64,000 bases of DNA from Paenibacillus vini (GCF_018403325.1 NZ_BOSL01000020.1:16436-80435); one strand, 5' to 3'; counted from the first letter of the stretch, positions 36,298 through 46,029 are shown. Numbers and translations are program-made. Notes: a model not told the origin generated them from the letters alone.

Positions 36298-37365
36298 GTG
36301 GAGCCGTTCAATAAAAGCAAATTGTTCCGCTATGGGGTTTGGATGCTGCTGGGACTCGTCATTCTTTATTTCGTATGGCTGCTCAGGCCGATGTTTGCCG
36401 TAGTTTACGGTTTCTTGAAAGCCATTCTTTCCCCTTTTATTATCGCGATCATCATCTCTTATGTGCTTAATCCTATCGTCAAGATGCTGGGCGGACGGAA
36501 AGTCCCACGCACGGTGGCCGTGCTTCTCATATACGCGGTATTCTTAACAAGCCTGTCGGTTATTTTGATGAATGTCATCCCGATGTTTGTCGAACAGCTG
36601 GAGGAGCTCGGGGAACATTTGCCGGAACTCACTTTACACACTCAGCAACTGATGACCCGCTGGGATAACAGCATTCTCCCGGGAAGTATCAGAATGGGAA
36701 TGAACAATTGGTTCTTTCAATTTGAGCAGCGGATGGCCGCTTCCATCTCTACCTTTTTGAACAATATCGGAACAACGATCGGCGTCGTATTCAATGCTTT
36801 TATCGTTCCGTTTCTCATTTTCTATATGCTAAAGGATTTCGAAGCCTTCGAACGGCTTATATTGAGGTATTTACCGAGATCCCGCCGCAAATCCATCGTA
36901 ACGCTGCTTAAGGAAATCGATGAGGCGCTCGGTAATTATGTGCGCGGTCAGCTCTTAGTGTGCGTGATCATCGGCGTGCTCGCTTATATCGGATATATGA
37001 TCATCGGGATGCCCTTTGCCTTGCTGCTTGCGGGGGTTGTTGCCGTGTGCAACATTATCCCTTATCTCGGGCCTTTTCTGGGGGCGGCTCCCGCAATGAT
37101 TATGGCGACGACAATCTCGTGGAAAATGGTGCTGATGGTTTTCCTCGTCAACATGATCTGCCAGCTCATTGAGAGCAACGTCATTTCTCCGCAAGTCGTC
37201 GGAAAGACCCTTCATTTGCACCCGATGCTGATCATTTTTGCGCTTCTGGTCGGCGGCGAGATCGGCGGAATTCCGGGACTCGTGCTTGCCGTTCCGCTCT
37301 TTGCCGTGGGCAAGGTCGTCATCCAGCATTTTTATGCGTATTATGTAAGACGAAAAACGGTGTAA
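36298..37365 (+). CDS. yrrI: AI-2E family transporter (YrrI)
   Basis: 355-residue membrane protein of the AI-2E/UPF0118 family, with about eight hydrophobic segments and the family signature region LLAGVVAVCNIIPYLGPFLGAAPA near residue 245. Members move autoinducer-2, ions or other solutes; substrate unknown. GTG at 36298 after GGGAGGGGG is selected; the frame stays open upstream to 36124 but without a ribosome site. B. subtilis YrrI has similar length and position. Confidence 0.85.
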   Translation: MEPFNKSKLFRYGVWMLLGLVILYFVWLLRPMFAVVYGFLKAILSPFIIAIIISYVLNPIVKMLGGRKVPRTVAVLLIYAVFLTSLSVILMNVIPMFVEQLEELGEHLPELTLHTQQLMTRWDNSILPGSIRMGMNNWFFQFEQRMAASISTFLNNIGTTIGVVFNAFIVPFLIFYMLKDFEAFERLILRYLPRSRRKSIVTLLKEIDEALGNYVRGQLLVCVIIGVLAYIGYMIIGMPFALLLAGVVAVCNIIPYLGPFLGAAPAMIMATTISWKMVLMVFLVNMICQLIESNVISPQVVGKTLHLHPMLIIFALLVGGEIGGIPGLVLAVPLFAVGKVVIQHFYAYYVRRKTV

Positions 37366-37383
37366 CCTCAGGGATGTAGCGCA

Positions 37384-37412
37384 TTGACATCAGTGGTGCC
37401 GCCTTATATACT
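37384..37412 (+). promoter_or_regulatory. Strong sigma-A promoter of alaS
   Basis: Perfect TTGACA (37384-37389), 17-base spacer and TATACT (37407-37412), immediately before the T-box leader. Confidence 0.85.
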
Positions 37413-37418
37413 TAGAAT

Positions 37419-37737
37419 GATTTATTCGAACGAATTTGACATTCATAAACGAAATCGTTGACGAAAAGAAGTATGTCCGATATTGATTTTCCCAGAGAAG
37501 GCGTTCCTTCGCTGGTGATGCGGCCTTAAGGCCGTTTCTCCGACGATGGCTGAAAGAACCCGAAATATCGCCGGACAGAAGCGCTGTTTTCCGAGTGTGA
37601 GCCAAAAACTCACCGGATGGTCCCCGTTACAAGACCGTACAAGGCGATCGCCTCCTTATTAGGACAGAATTCACGGGGAGACGATAACCAGGGTGGTACC
37701 GCGAGACAATCGTCCCTGATTTTCAGGGGCGTTTTTT
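37419..37737 (+). promoter_or_regulatory. T-box leader of alaS (tRNA-Ala)
   Basis: Visible elements: AGTA (37470-37473); Stem I helix TGTCCGATATT (37474-37484) with AATATCG..CGGACA (37564-37577); CAGAGAAG near 37492; GCTGGTGA near 37511 (GNTG loop type). Right after CCGGACA the specifier side reads GAAGCGCTG, containing overlapping GCG and GCT, both alanine codons. The T-box core CAGGGTGGTACCGCG is at 37690-37704 and the terminator stem CGTCCCTG/CAGGGGCG at 37711-37731 with six T. Confidence 0.92.
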
Positions 37738-37795
37738 CTTTGTTTGCCTAACCGCAAACATGAACTATAGATCATAAACTTTAGGAGGAAAATAG

Positions 37796-40420
37796 ATGAA
37801 AGCAAGTGAAATTCGCTCCAAATGGCTGCAGTTTTTTGCCGGTAAAGGACATAAGGTCGAGCCTAGCGCCTCGCTCGTTCCCCATAACGATCCGTCCCTG
37901 TTGTGGATCAATGCCGGTATGGCGCCGCTCAAAGCCTATTTTGACGGCCGCGTGAAACCGGAAAACCCGCGTTTGACCAATTCTCAGAAGTGTATCCGCA
38001 CCAACGACATCGAGAATGTCGGCAAGACTCGCCGGCATCATACGTTTTTTGAAATGCTAGGCAATTTCTCGATCGGTGATTACTTCAAAGAAGAAGCGAT
38101 TACCTGGGCTTGGGAATTCTTGACCGGAAAAGACTGGATCGGATTTGATCCGGAACGCTTGTCGGTCACCGTTTATCCGGAGGATGAAGAGGCCTTCAAA
38201 CTGTGGAATGAAAAAGTCGGCCTTCCGGCCGAACGCATCATTAAACTGGAAGATAACTTCTGGGACATCGGCGAAGGTCCATGCGGACCGTGCACGGAAA
38301 TTTTCTATGACCGCGGAGACGCTTACGGCGATCTGTCCGATCCCGAATGCTTCCCTGGCGGGGAGAACGAGCGCTTCCTGGAAGTCTGGAATCTTGTTTT
38401 CTCCCAATTCAATCACAATAAAGACGGCAGCTATACTCCGCTTCCCAACAAAAATATCGATACCGGCGCCGGTCTGGAACGGTTTGCTTCCATTCTGCAG
38501 AACGTCAATTCCAACTTTGACACCGACTTGTTCCAGCCGATCATTGCCAAGACGGCTTCGCTGGCAGGCGTGACTTATGGAGTTAAAGAGGAAACGGACG
38601 TAGCGTTCAAAGTCATCGCCGACCATATTCGTACGGTCGCCTTTGCGGTAGCGGACGGCGTGCTTCCTTCCAACGAAGGTCGCGGTTATGTTATCCGCAG
38701 ATTGCTCCGCCGTGCGGTACGTTACGGAAAAATGATCGGGCTGGACAAACCTTTTATGTACAACCTGGTGGACACGGTTGGCGAAATCATGGGTAGCTAC
38801 TATACGGATGTCGTTACGAAACGCGAATTCATCGAGAAGGTTATCCGCTCGGAGGAAGAACGTTTCCATGAAACGCTCAGCGACGGTCTGGCTATCCTGG
38901 CCGACGTAAGCGCCGAAGCCAAAGCGGCCGGACGCAACCTGATCAGCGGCGCGGATGCGTTTAAATTGTACGATACGTACGGCTTCCCGCTGGATTTAAC
39001 GGAAGACTTCGCAGCCGAACAAGGACTTGGCGTTGACCGCGAAGGGTTCGAAGCGGCGATGGAAGAGCAGCGCGAGCGCGCACGGGCTGCCCGTCACGAT
39101 AGCGGAAGCATGAAGGTTCAGGGCGGCGTCCTTTCAGATTTCACGACTAAAACGGAATTCATTGGATATAATGAGCTTGATGCGGTGACTGAAATCGTAG
39201 CGATTATTTCGGACGACCAATTTGTCGATTCGCTCGCATCCGGCCAGTCGGGGCAGATCATTTTGGCGAAGACGCCATTCTATGCCGAAAGCGGCGGCCA
39301 GGTCAGCGACCAAGGGACGATCCGCAGCGGCTCCGGCACGGCGTCGGTACAGGGCTTGTTCAAAGCTCCGCACGGCCAGCATGTTCATCAGGTTACGGTG
39401 ACTTCCGGCGAACTGCGTACCGGTTCGGAAGCAACCGCAGAGGTCAACGGGGAAATGCGCCGGGACATCGTGAAGAACCATACAGCAACCCATTTGCTTC
39501 ATAAGGCGTTAAAAGAAACGCTGGGCGAGCATGTCAATCAAGCGGGTTCCCTGGTTGAACCTCAGCGTCTTCGTTTCGACTTCTCCCATCTGGGCAGCAT
39601 TTCGCCGGAGGAACTGGTGGAGATCGAGCGCCGGGTCAACGAGCAAATCTGGAATTCTCTGAATGTCCTGATTGAATTGAAGCCGATTGATGAAGCAAAG
39701 GCTATGGGGGCTATGGCGCTCTTTGGCGAAAAATACGGCGATGTCGTCCGGGTCGTTCAAGTCGGCGGTTACAGCCTTGAGCTGTGCGGCGGCTGCCATG
39801 TAAACAATACGTCGGAAATCGGTCTGTTCAAGCTGGTGAGCGAAAGCGGAATTGGCTCGGGAGTACGACGGATCGAAGCGGTAACCGGCCGCGGAGCGTA
39901 TATGTTCATGGACGGTCAATTGGATATTCTGAAGCAATCGGCAGGATTGCTGAAGTCTAATTTGAACGATGTCCCTAAGCGGATCGAGGCTTTGTATCAG
40001 CAGCTTAAAGATTTGGGCCGCGAGAATGAATCGCTGCAAAGCAAACTTAGCTCCATTGAAGCTGGAGAACTGACAGATAAAGTTGTCGTTGTGGGTCAAA
40101 CCAAGCTCCTGTCCGCAAACGTTCAAGCAGGCAGTATGGATGCGTTGCGCGGACTTGCCGACGAATTGAAGGTGAAGCTGCCGGATACCGTGCTTGTGCT
40201 TGGAGCTGCCATGGATGACAAAGTAAACTTCGTCGTGGTTGTACCGCAGGATGAAGTGAAACGAGGCCTTCATGCCGGCAAGCTCGTCAAAGAAGTCGCT
40301 GCGGTTTGCGGCGGCGGCGGAGGCGGACGCCCGGATATGGCTCAGGCCGGAGGCAAGGATGTCACCAAGCTGGAAGAGGCGCTCAAGCTGCCGGAGCAAT
40401 GGATCGCATCGCAGGCATAG
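37796..40420 (+). CDS. alaS: Alanyl-tRNA synthetase
   Basis: Class II synthetase charging tRNA-Ala with editing. 874 residues: catalytic domain ([20 protein letters not shown] start; [20 protein letters not shown] near 63-82), tRNA-recognition domain, editing domain with zinc-binding motif [11 protein letters not shown] near 561 and CGGCHV near 663, and the C-Ala domain ending with [16 protein letters not shown] near 837. ATG after AGGAGGAAAA. Controlled by the upstream T-box. The dispersed repeat begins directly after its stop codon. Confidence 0.97.
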   Translation: MKASEIRSKWLQFFAGKGHKVEPSASLVPHNDPSLLWINAGMAPLKAYFDGRVKPENPRLTNSQKCIRTNDIENVGKTRRHHTFFEMLGNFSIGDYFKEEAITWAWEFLTGKDWIGFDPERLSVTVYPEDEEAFKLWNEKVGLPAERIIKLEDNFWDIGEGPCGPCTEIFYDRGDAYGDLSDPECFPGGENERFLEVWNLVFSQFNHNKDGSYTPLPNKNIDTGAGLERFASILQNVNSNFDTDLFQPIIAKTASLAGVTYGVKEETDVAFKVIADHIRTVAFAVADGVLPSNEGRGYVIRRLLRRAVRYGKMIGLDKPFMYNLVDTVGEIMGSYYTDVVTKREFIEKVIRSEEERFHETLSDGLAILADVSAEAKAAGRNLISGADAFKLYDTYGFPLDLTEDFAAEQGLGVDREGFEAAMEEQRERARAARHDSGSMKVQGGVLSDFTTKTEFIGYNELDAVTEIVAIISDDQFVDSLASGQSGQIILAKTPFYAESGGQVSDQGTIRSGSGTASVQGLFKAPHGQHVHQVTVTSGELRTGSEATAEVNGEMRRDIVKNHTATHLLHKALKETLGEHVNQAGSLVEPQRLRFDFSHLGSISPEELVEIERRVNEQIWNSLNVLIELKPIDEAKAMGAMALFGEKYGDVVRVVQVGGYSLELCGGCHVNNTSEIGLFKLVSESGIGSGVRRIEAVTGRGAYMFMDGQLDILKQSAGLLKSNLNDVPKRIEALYQQLKDLGRENESLQSKLSSIEAGELTDKVVVVGQTKLLSANVQAGSMDALRGLADELKVKLPDTVLVLGAAMDDKVNFVVVVPQDEVKRGLHAGKLVKEVAAVCGGGGGGRPDMAQAGGKDVTKLEEALKLPEQWIASQA

Positions 40421-40693
40421 CCCCAGGCCGAATTCAAGCTTCGAAGTCGAATAAGCACCTGGATTTCACTTCGTGATCAAAAGACAGCGGCTTTTCAGCA
40501 CCGAGAGCATCCGGATTTCACTTCGTGATCAAAAGTCAACGGCTTTTCAGCACCGAGAAGGTTGGATGAAGGCAGGCACTGAGTAGCGGAGCGTAGGAAA
40601 GTCCTACGTGAGCAACGGAAGGGCCGGACAGAATTCAAGATTCGATGTCGAATAACACCTGTGAATTCACTTCGTGATCAAAAGTCGTTGTTG
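40421..40693. repeat. Dispersed structured repeat, copy B, with two truncated tandem copies
   Basis: Directly after the alaS stop come two partial 3'-end units (GAATTCAAGCTTCGAAGTCGAAT..TTCACTTCGTGATCAAAAG, then TTTCACTTCGTGATCAAAAGTCAACGG), each joined to CTTTTCAGCACCGAGA, followed by a complete copy from about 40542. The complete copy shares long blocks with copy A at 5549. Its internal hairpin is GTAGGA-AAG-TCCTAC at 40593-40607. The region ends at the ireB promoter. Confidence 0.85.
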
Positions 40694-40714
40694 AAAATTT
40701 CCTTATGGGGCCCA

Positions 40715-40723
40715 TGGTATGAT
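40715..40723 (+). promoter_or_regulatory. Extended -10 promoter of the ireB operon
   Basis: TGGTATGAT, an extended -10 (TGn-TATNAT). The -35 region is weak, as usual for this class. Confidence 0.5.
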
Positions 40724-40792
40724 ATAGTAATGATAGATAAAGACGAAATCAGCTGCGGGATTTCCGCAGGTCTGAAGAAGCGAGGTGTCATC

Positions 40793-41053
40793 ATGGACTC
40801 CATGGATAAAACCGTCAAGTTCAACGTCACGGGCGATGAGCGGGAAGCGTCTGCGCAGGAAATCCTACTTGCGGTTTACGAGGCGCTCCAGGAGAAGGAC
40901 TACAACCCGATTAACCAGATTGTAGGTTACTTGTTGTCCGGGGACCCGGCATATATTCCGCGCCACAATAATGCGAGAAGCATGGTTCGCAAGAAAGAGC
41001 GCGACGAACTGATTGAAGAGCTGGTCAGATATTATCTTGCCGGCCACCGTTAG
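40793..41053 (+). CDS. ireB: IreB family regulatory phosphoprotein (YrzL, DUF965)
   Basis: 86-residue protein: [13 protein letters not shown] and [40 protein letters not shown] are family hallmarks. In Enterococcus IreB is a substrate of the PASTA kinase IreK and affects cephalosporin resistance. ATG at 40793 after GAGGTG; the frame extends upstream into the repeat and promoter, which is not coding. First gene of an ireB-ruvX-yrzB operon, following alaS as in most Firmicutes. Confidence 0.95.
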   Translation: MDSMDKTVKFNVTGDEREASAQEILLAVYEALQEKDYNPINQIVGYLLSGDPAYIPRHNNARSMVRKKERDELIEELVRYYLAGHR

Positions 41054-41061
41054 GAGATAGG

Positions 41062-41478
41062 ATGAAAATATTGGGTTTGGATTATGGGGACCGGCGGATC
41101 GGTGTGGCCGTTAGCGATGCTTTCGGCTGGACCGCCCAGGGTTTGACGGTGATCGAACGTCGCCATGAAGGCGGCGATTTTGACCGCATCTCGGAATTGG
41201 TATCGGAGCATGGTGTGGAGGAAGTCGTTGTAGGGCTGCCGAAGAACATGAACGGTACCATCGGACCCCGCGGTGAGATTTGTATTGCCTTTGCCGAGGA
41301 ACTGAAGACGATTCTTCAGATTCCCGTTCATTTATGGGATGAGCGTTTGACCACGGTATCCGCACATCGGACTCTGATCGAAGCGGATGTCAGTCGGAAA
41401 AAGCGCAAAGGGGTCGTTGATAAGATGGCCGCAAGCTTGATTTTGCAAAATTATTTGGACTCTAAGAGTCAAAGGTGA
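41062..41478 (+). CDS. ruvX: Holliday junction resolvase-like / pre-16S rRNA nuclease YqgF (RuvX)
   Basis: 138-residue RNase H-fold protein: [20 protein letters not shown] at the N-terminus with the first acidic residue, [17 protein letters not shown] near 61 and [15 protein letters not shown] near 95. E. coli YqgF matures 16S rRNA 5' ends; a junction resolvase role was also proposed. Eight bases after ireB, AGGAGATAGG site. Corresponds to B. subtilis YrrK. Confidence 0.95.
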   Translation: MKILGLDYGDRRIGVAVSDAFGWTAQGLTVIERRHEGGDFDRISELVSEHGVEEVVVGLPKNMNGTIGPRGEICIAFAEELKTILQIPVHLWDERLTTVSAHRTLIEADVSRKKRKGVVDKMAASLILQNYLDSKSQR

Positions 41479-41490
41479 GGGTGATCGCAC

Positions 41491-41808
41491 ATGTCTAAAG
41501 ATCGTATCGGCAATGAAGAAGAACCGGAAATTATTTATATTCCCGACGAAGAGGGCAACGAAGAAGAATTCGAAGTCATTATGAAATTCGAAGTCGACGG
41601 TTCGGACGCCAAGTATATGATGGTCGTTCCTCTGGATTCCGCTGAGAGTGAAGATGAAGAGAGCGAAGAAGTATACGCATTCCGTTACGAAGAAGACGGA
41701 GATGACCTGAAGCTATACACTATTGAGAGCGACGAAGAGTGGGAAATCGTTGAAGAGACGTTTAATACGCTGATCGACGAGTTCGACGGGGAGGATGACC
41801 GTGACTGA
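41491..41808 (+). CDS. yrzB: DUF1292 protein YrzB
   Basis: 105-residue very acidic protein with the DUF1292 pattern EIIYIPDEEGNEEEFEVIMKFEVDG and SAESEDEESEEVYAFRYEEDGD. Function unknown; conserved after ruvX across Firmicutes. GGGTGATC site, 12 bases downstream of ruvX. Its last codons overlap the next gene by 8 bases. Confidence 0.92.
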   Translation: MSKDRIGNEEEPEIIYIPDEEGNEEEFEVIMKFEVDGSDAKYMMVVPLDSAESEDEESEEVYAFRYEEDGDDLKLYTIESDEEWEIVEETFNTLIDEFDGEDDRD

Positions 41809-42103
41809 TTATTCAGCGGATCAGGTGATCTGGACTTCCCGTGTCACCGACGCTTTTGGTCCTGTAGTTGAATTGCAGGATGACCAGGGCAAGGTATCTT
41901 ATTACAACGTCGAGAAAGAATTCGATGTAGCCGGCGCTTCCTATGCTGTTCTTCGTTCGGAGAACGGTAATGAAGATGATGAGCCGGAGATTTTCAAAAT
42001 TTTGACGGCTGCGGACGGTTCCCTTGAACTCGTTACCATTGATGATGACGATGAATGGGAAAATGTGTCTGAATTGTATGATGAATTAACCTTCCCGGAA
42101 TAG
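41801..42103 (+). CDS. Second DUF1292 protein, divergent paralogue of YrzB
   Basis: 100-residue acidic protein with the same plan as its neighbour (VVELQDDQGKVSYYNVEKEFDVAGASYAVLRSE...EPEIFKILTAADGSLELVTIDDDDEWENVSELYDEL). GTG at 41801 is 6 bases after GGGGAGG; an ATG at 41795 touches that site and is unlikely. Overlaps the upstream stop, so translation is coupled. Probably a tandem duplication that diverged; function unknown. Confidence 0.85.
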   Translation: MTDYSADQVIWTSRVTDAFGPVVELQDDQGKVSYYNVEKEFDVAGASYAVLRSENGNEDDEPEIFKILTAADGSLELVTIDDDDEWENVSELYDELTFPE

Positions 42104-42143
42104 ACCGGGAAGGCATACCTATGGTAATATAGACCGGACTGAG

Positions 42144-42167
42144 AAGAGCGGGACAACCGCTCTTTTT
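42144..42167 (+). terminator. Terminator of the ireB-DUF1292 operon
   Basis: AAGAGCGG/CCGCTCTT with a 5-base loop and five T. A second hairpin CTTCCCGG/CCGGGAAG (42091-42112) overlaps the last stop codon. Confidence 0.85.
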
Positions 42168-42271
42168 GGATTGTTTAGAATCTATATTTTCCGGGAATTC
42201 CCGAGGTACAAACCATCGAATTAGACAATAGGGCAACACACTAATTCGAAGATTATAAAGGAGTTGAGCGG

Positions 42272-43324
42272 TTGAAGAGGGCGCTGAAATGGCTTATTTC
42301 GATCATTCTAATCATCGTTATCGCCGGTGCCGCCGGCGGGTTGTATGTATATAACGGAATGCAGCCCGTAAAGGCATCGGAGCAGCCTGTGAAATTTACG
42401 ATCGAGCCTGGAACTGGAACGAACGGCATTGCCGAAATTTTAGAGGATCAAGGACTGATTAAAAATTCCTTTTTATTCCTTTCCTATTTGAAATGGAAAT
42501 CCGAGGGGAGCCGTTTTCAAGCCGGTGTGTACGAGCTCAACCCAGGCGCGACTTATGAAGAGATTATCGCCAAGCTTAATAGCGGCGACGTAGTGAAAGC
42601 TGAAATGATCCGCTTTACGATTCCGGAGGGATTCACCGTGACTCAGATGGCGGACAAATTGGCTGAGCAAGGGATCGCGAATAAGGAAGTATTTTTGGAT
42701 CTGGCAAAACAGGCAACAGGATTAAGCAATGCATTGCTTGCGGATCTTTCGGATAGTGACCAGCTCACTTTTAAGCTGGAGGGCTATTTGTTCCCTGAAA
42801 CGTATGAACTGAAAAAAGGAAGCACGGAGACGGACATCGTACAGCGGATGTTTGAAGAAACAAGCAAGCGGCTGGATGAAATTCCGGATTTCCGCGAGAA
42901 GCTGGCCCAGCGGGGAATGAGCTTGAATGAACTTATGACCGTGGCTTCGCTGGTAGAACGCGAGGTGGTTGCGGATAACGAACGCGCGCTTGTGGCCGGC
43001 GTTATCTACAATCGTCTGGCTGAAGGAATGAAGCTGGAAATTGACGCTACGGTACAGTACTTATTGGGTAAGCCTAAAGAACGGTTGATGAATTCCGATT
43101 TGCGAAGCGTTGACAGCCCGTACAACACTTATCTTTATGAAGGACTTCCGCCGGGTCCCATTGCGGCGCCTAGTTTGAAATCGATTGAGGCGGCGCTTGA
43201 GCCGGAATCTTCGGAATATCTTTTTTATGTGACAAAAAAAGATGGCAGCGGAGAGCATCTGTTTGCCAAAACGTATAATGAACATTTGAAGAACATCAAG
43301 AAAAGCAAGGCTGCGGCCGAATAA
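42272..43324 (+). CDS. mltG: Endolytic peptidoglycan transglycosylase MltG
   Basis: Membrane-anchored lytic transglycosylase that cuts nascent glycan strands. 350 residues: one N-terminal membrane helix (WLISIILIIVIAGAAGGLYVY, about 6-26), a LysM-like region, and the YceG domain with the catalytic Glu in ASLVEREVVADNERALVAGV near 229 and KLEIDATVQYLLG. TTG start 8 bases after AAGGAG. Matches YrrL. Followed after 14 bases by trhP1; the usual intervening methyltransferase gene is absent. Confidence 0.94.
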   Translation: MKRALKWLISIILIIVIAGAAGGLYVYNGMQPVKASEQPVKFTIEPGTGTNGIAEILEDQGLIKNSFLFLSYLKWKSEGSRFQAGVYELNPGATYEEIIAKLNSGDVVKAEMIRFTIPEGFTVTQMADKLAEQGIANKEVFLDLAKQATGLSNALLADLSDSDQLTFKLEGYLFPETYELKKGSTETDIVQRMFEETSKRLDEIPDFREKLAQRGMSLNELMTVASLVEREVVADNERALVAGVIYNRLAEGMKLEIDATVQYLLGKPKERLMNSDLRSVDSPYNTYLYEGLPPGPIAAPSLKSIEAALEPESSEYLFYVTKKDGSGEHLFAKTYNEHLKNIKKSKAAAE

Positions 43325-43338
43325 CTGAGGTGGATAAC

Positions 43339-44271
43339 ATGGGTAACAAACCGGAACTGCTCGTTCCCGCCGGATCCTTGAAGGAACTGGAGACTTATCT
43401 CGCGGCGGGAGCAGATGCGGTATTGATCGGAGAAGCGAAATACGGTATGCGTTTGCCGGGCGATTTTGCATTGACGGACATTGCTGAGGCTGTCGCATAC
43501 GCGCATGAGCGTGAGGCCAAGGTCTACGTTAGTATCAATAAGCTGCTTCATAATGAACAATTGGAAGAACTTCGGCATTATGTAACCGAGCTCTCGAAGG
43601 CGGGCATCGACGGAATTCAATTCGGCGATCCGGCCGTACTTCAGACTGTCCGGGAAATCGCCCCGCAAATTTCGCTTCACTGGAACGCCGAGATGACTTC
43701 AACGAATTATTCCACAGCGAATTATTGGGGTACCAAAGGAGCGAGCCGTGTCGTACTCGCCCGCGAATTGAATATGGACGAGATTACAGAGATGCAGCCT
43801 GAGCTGAACATTGACTCGGAAGTACAAGTTCACGGGATGACCAATATTTATCATTCCAAGCGGCGCCTGGTTCACAGTTATATGACGCATCAGGGTCGGC
43901 CGGTCGATGGCGGAAGCCTGGACAAAGATCGCGGCTTATTCCTGGTCGAAGCGGAACGCCCTGATGAGAAGTTCCCGATTTACGAAGATGAAAACGGGAC
44001 TCATATTATGAGTTCCGATGATATTTGCATTTTGGAAGACCTCCATCTGCTGATGGCTTCGGGGGTAGACAGTTTTAAAATCGAAACCTTGTTCAAGCCG
44101 TCCGCATACAACGAAACGGTCATCCGGATCTATCGCCAAGCGATCGATACCTATTTTCAGGACCCGGAAAATTACGAGTTTGACGAGGAATGGATGGAAA
44201 GCATCCGCCGGGTTCAGGATCCCGAGCGTGAGCTCTCTTTCGGCTTCTTTTACAAGGAACAGGTATATTAA
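43339..44271 (+). CDS. trhP1: Peptidase U32-family tRNA hydroxylation protein TrhP1 (YrrN type)
   Basis: 310-residue short U32 protein (KPELLVPAGSLKELETYLAAGADAVLIG; RRLVHSYMTHQGRP). Despite the peptidase name, YrrN/YrrO of B. subtilis act in prephenate-dependent 5-hydroxylation of U34 in tRNAs. Lacks the four-cysteine cluster seen in the longer partner. ATG at 43339 is 6 bases after GAGGTGG. Pairs with the long U32 protein downstream. Confidence 0.88.
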   Translation: MGNKPELLVPAGSLKELETYLAAGADAVLIGEAKYGMRLPGDFALTDIAEAVAYAHEREAKVYVSINKLLHNEQLEELRHYVTELSKAGIDGIQFGDPAVLQTVREIAPQISLHWNAEMTSTNYSTANYWGTKGASRVVLARELNMDEITEMQPELNIDSEVQVHGMTNIYHSKRRLVHSYMTHQGRPVDGGSLDKDRGLFLVEAERPDEKFPIYEDENGTHIMSSDDICILEDLHLLMASGVDSFKIETLFKPSAYNETVIRIYRQAIDTYFQDPENYEFDEEWMESIRRVQDPERELSFGFFYKEQVY

Positions 44272-44326
44272 TTGATCTGTGCGGAGCGGGACGTTTGAAT
44301 CTGGAGAAACAATAGTGTTCGCCTTT

Positions 44327-44379
44327 GCTGCCGAATTATTACCTTGTCTGATTTAATAAAATCAAATAATTCGGGCAGC
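44327..44379. other. Large hairpin between the two U32 genes
   Basis: GCTGCCGAATTATT pairs with AATAATTCGGGCAGC (one bulged base) around a 24-base loop. No T run. It may adjust relative expression of the two genes or be a processing site. Confidence 0.5.
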
Positions 44380-44446
44380 AACAGCGATCGGAAGATCAAA
44401 CGGCGTGCGTAGCATGCTTTTTATAAACATTAAGAGGTGAACGAAG

Positions 44447-45781
44447 ATGCAAACAGCGGAGAAACACAGCCCGAAATATACGGGGAAGCGGCACCGGTTA
44501 GAGAAACCGGAGCTGCTCGCTCCAGCGGGGAACCTCGAAAAACTGAAATTTGCGATTCATTACGGGGCGGATGCCGTATATATCGGAGGACAAAAATACG
44601 GCCTTCGTTCCAATGCCGACAACTTCAGTTTTGAGGAAATGCGCGAAGGGGTCGAGTTTGCCAAAAAGTACGGCGCCAAAGTATTCGTAGCAACCAATAT
44701 CTATGCTCATAATGAGGACCTGGACGGGATCGAGGAATACCTGCGCAATTTATATGAGGCGGGAATTTCCGCCGTCATCGTTGCGGACCCGATCATAGTC
44801 GACACTGCCCGCCGGGCGGTACCGGGACTGGAAGTCCATCTCAGCACCCAGCAATCGACGGTAAATTGGCAGGCCGTGAAGTTTTGGAAAGAGGAAGGTT
44901 TGCCGCGGGTAGTTCTGGGCCGGGAGACGAGTCTCGAAGAAATCGAAGAGATCAAAAAACATGTCGACGTTGAAATCGAAGCGTTCATCCACGGTGCGAT
45001 GTGTTCTTCTTATTCCGGACGCTGCGTGCTGTCCAACCATTTTACGGACCGCGACTCCAACCGGGGCGGCTGCTGCCAGTCTTGCCGCTGGAAGTACGAT
45101 TTGTTCGAGGACAGCCGTCCTGAGACAGCCTGGATTTCGGAAGAGGAAGCTATGGGAGATCCGGTGCTGCAACAATTCCAGCTCGGCGTGACCCAACTGC
45201 CGTTGTTTGAGGAACAGGATAATGCTTTTACTATGGGATCCAAAGATCTTTGCATGATCGAACATGTTCCCGATTTGATTGATGTAGGCGTGGACAGTTT
45301 CAAAATAGAAGGCCGGATGAAATCGATTCACTATGTCGCAACTGTGGTCAATGTGTACCGGCAAGCGATTGACTCCTATATGGCCGACCCGGATAACTAT
45401 GTCTTGAAGCCCGAATGGATCGAGGAGATCAACAAGGCGGCAAACCGGCCGTTGAACACTGGATTTTTCTATGATACCCCGGATCATGAGGATCACATTT
45501 ACGAGCCCGAGGAAAAAGCGGCTCCTTATGATTTTGCCGGTCTGGTCATGGAATATGACGAGGCTACCGGCATGGCGGTTATCCAGCAACGCAACCATTT
45601 CAAACCGGGACAGGAAGTGGAGTTCTTCGGACCGGGCGGCACGTTCTTCAAACAGGTCGTTGAACAGATTTGGGACGAAGAAGGCAATGAACTGGACGCG
45701 GCGCGTCATCCGCTGCAAAAAGTAAAAATCAAAGTTGACCAGCCTGTTTCCTACTTCGATATGATGCGCAAAAAGAAATAG
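44447..45781 (+). CDS. trhP2: Peptidase U32-family tRNA hydroxylation protein TrhP2 (YrrO type)
   Basis: 444-residue long U32 protein with C-terminal extension domain. LEKPELLAPAGNLEKLKFAI at the start, GAMCSSYSGRCVLSNHF near 183 and GGCCQSCRWKYDL near 206 supplying cysteines that bind an iron-sulfur cluster in this family. Expected to act with TrhP1 in ho5U34 formation. AAGAGGTGAACG site. Separated from trhP1 by 175 bases including a hairpin. Confidence 0.9.
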   Translation: MQTAEKHSPKYTGKRHRLEKPELLAPAGNLEKLKFAIHYGADAVYIGGQKYGLRSNADNFSFEEMREGVEFAKKYGAKVFVATNIYAHNEDLDGIEEYLRNLYEAGISAVIVADPIIVDTARRAVPGLEVHLSTQQSTVNWQAVKFWKEEGLPRVVLGRETSLEEIEEIKKHVDVEIEAFIHGAMCSSYSGRCVLSNHFTDRDSNRGGCCQSCRWKYDLFEDSRPETAWISEEEAMGDPVLQQFQLGVTQLPLFEEQDNAFTMGSKDLCMIEHVPDLIDVGVDSFKIEGRMKSIHYVATVVNVYRQAIDSYMADPDNYVLKPEWIEEINKAANRPLNTGFFYDTPDHEDHIYEPEEKAAPYDFAGLVMEYDEATGMAVIQQRNHFKPGQEVEFFGPGGTFFKQVVEQIWDEEGNELDAARHPLQKVKIKVDQPVSYFDMMRKKK

Positions 45782-45797
45782 AACTCCGTTTGTAGCA

Positions 45798-45832
45798 CCC
45801 CTGACCAAGTCAAAAACTTGGCAGGGGTTTTT
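45798..45832 (+). terminator. Terminator after trhP2
   Basis: CCCCTG-a-CCAAGT / ACTTGG-CAGGGG stem and five T. Confidence 0.88.
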
Positions 45833-46029
45833 GTTTTGATATGCAAATGTATAAATTCAGTTTGAAAAATCATCCATTCGAGAGGATTCAGCCAGAAGGG
45901 ATGTTCTGCGATAGTGGTTGAATTTCCCAGCTTTCTTGGGACTTTACTAGGAGAAACGTTTGCACAAAAAGTTCACTTAGGACTAAAGACCCTTTTTTGA
46001 GTTTCGCTAGATTTTTTAACCTAAAAATT

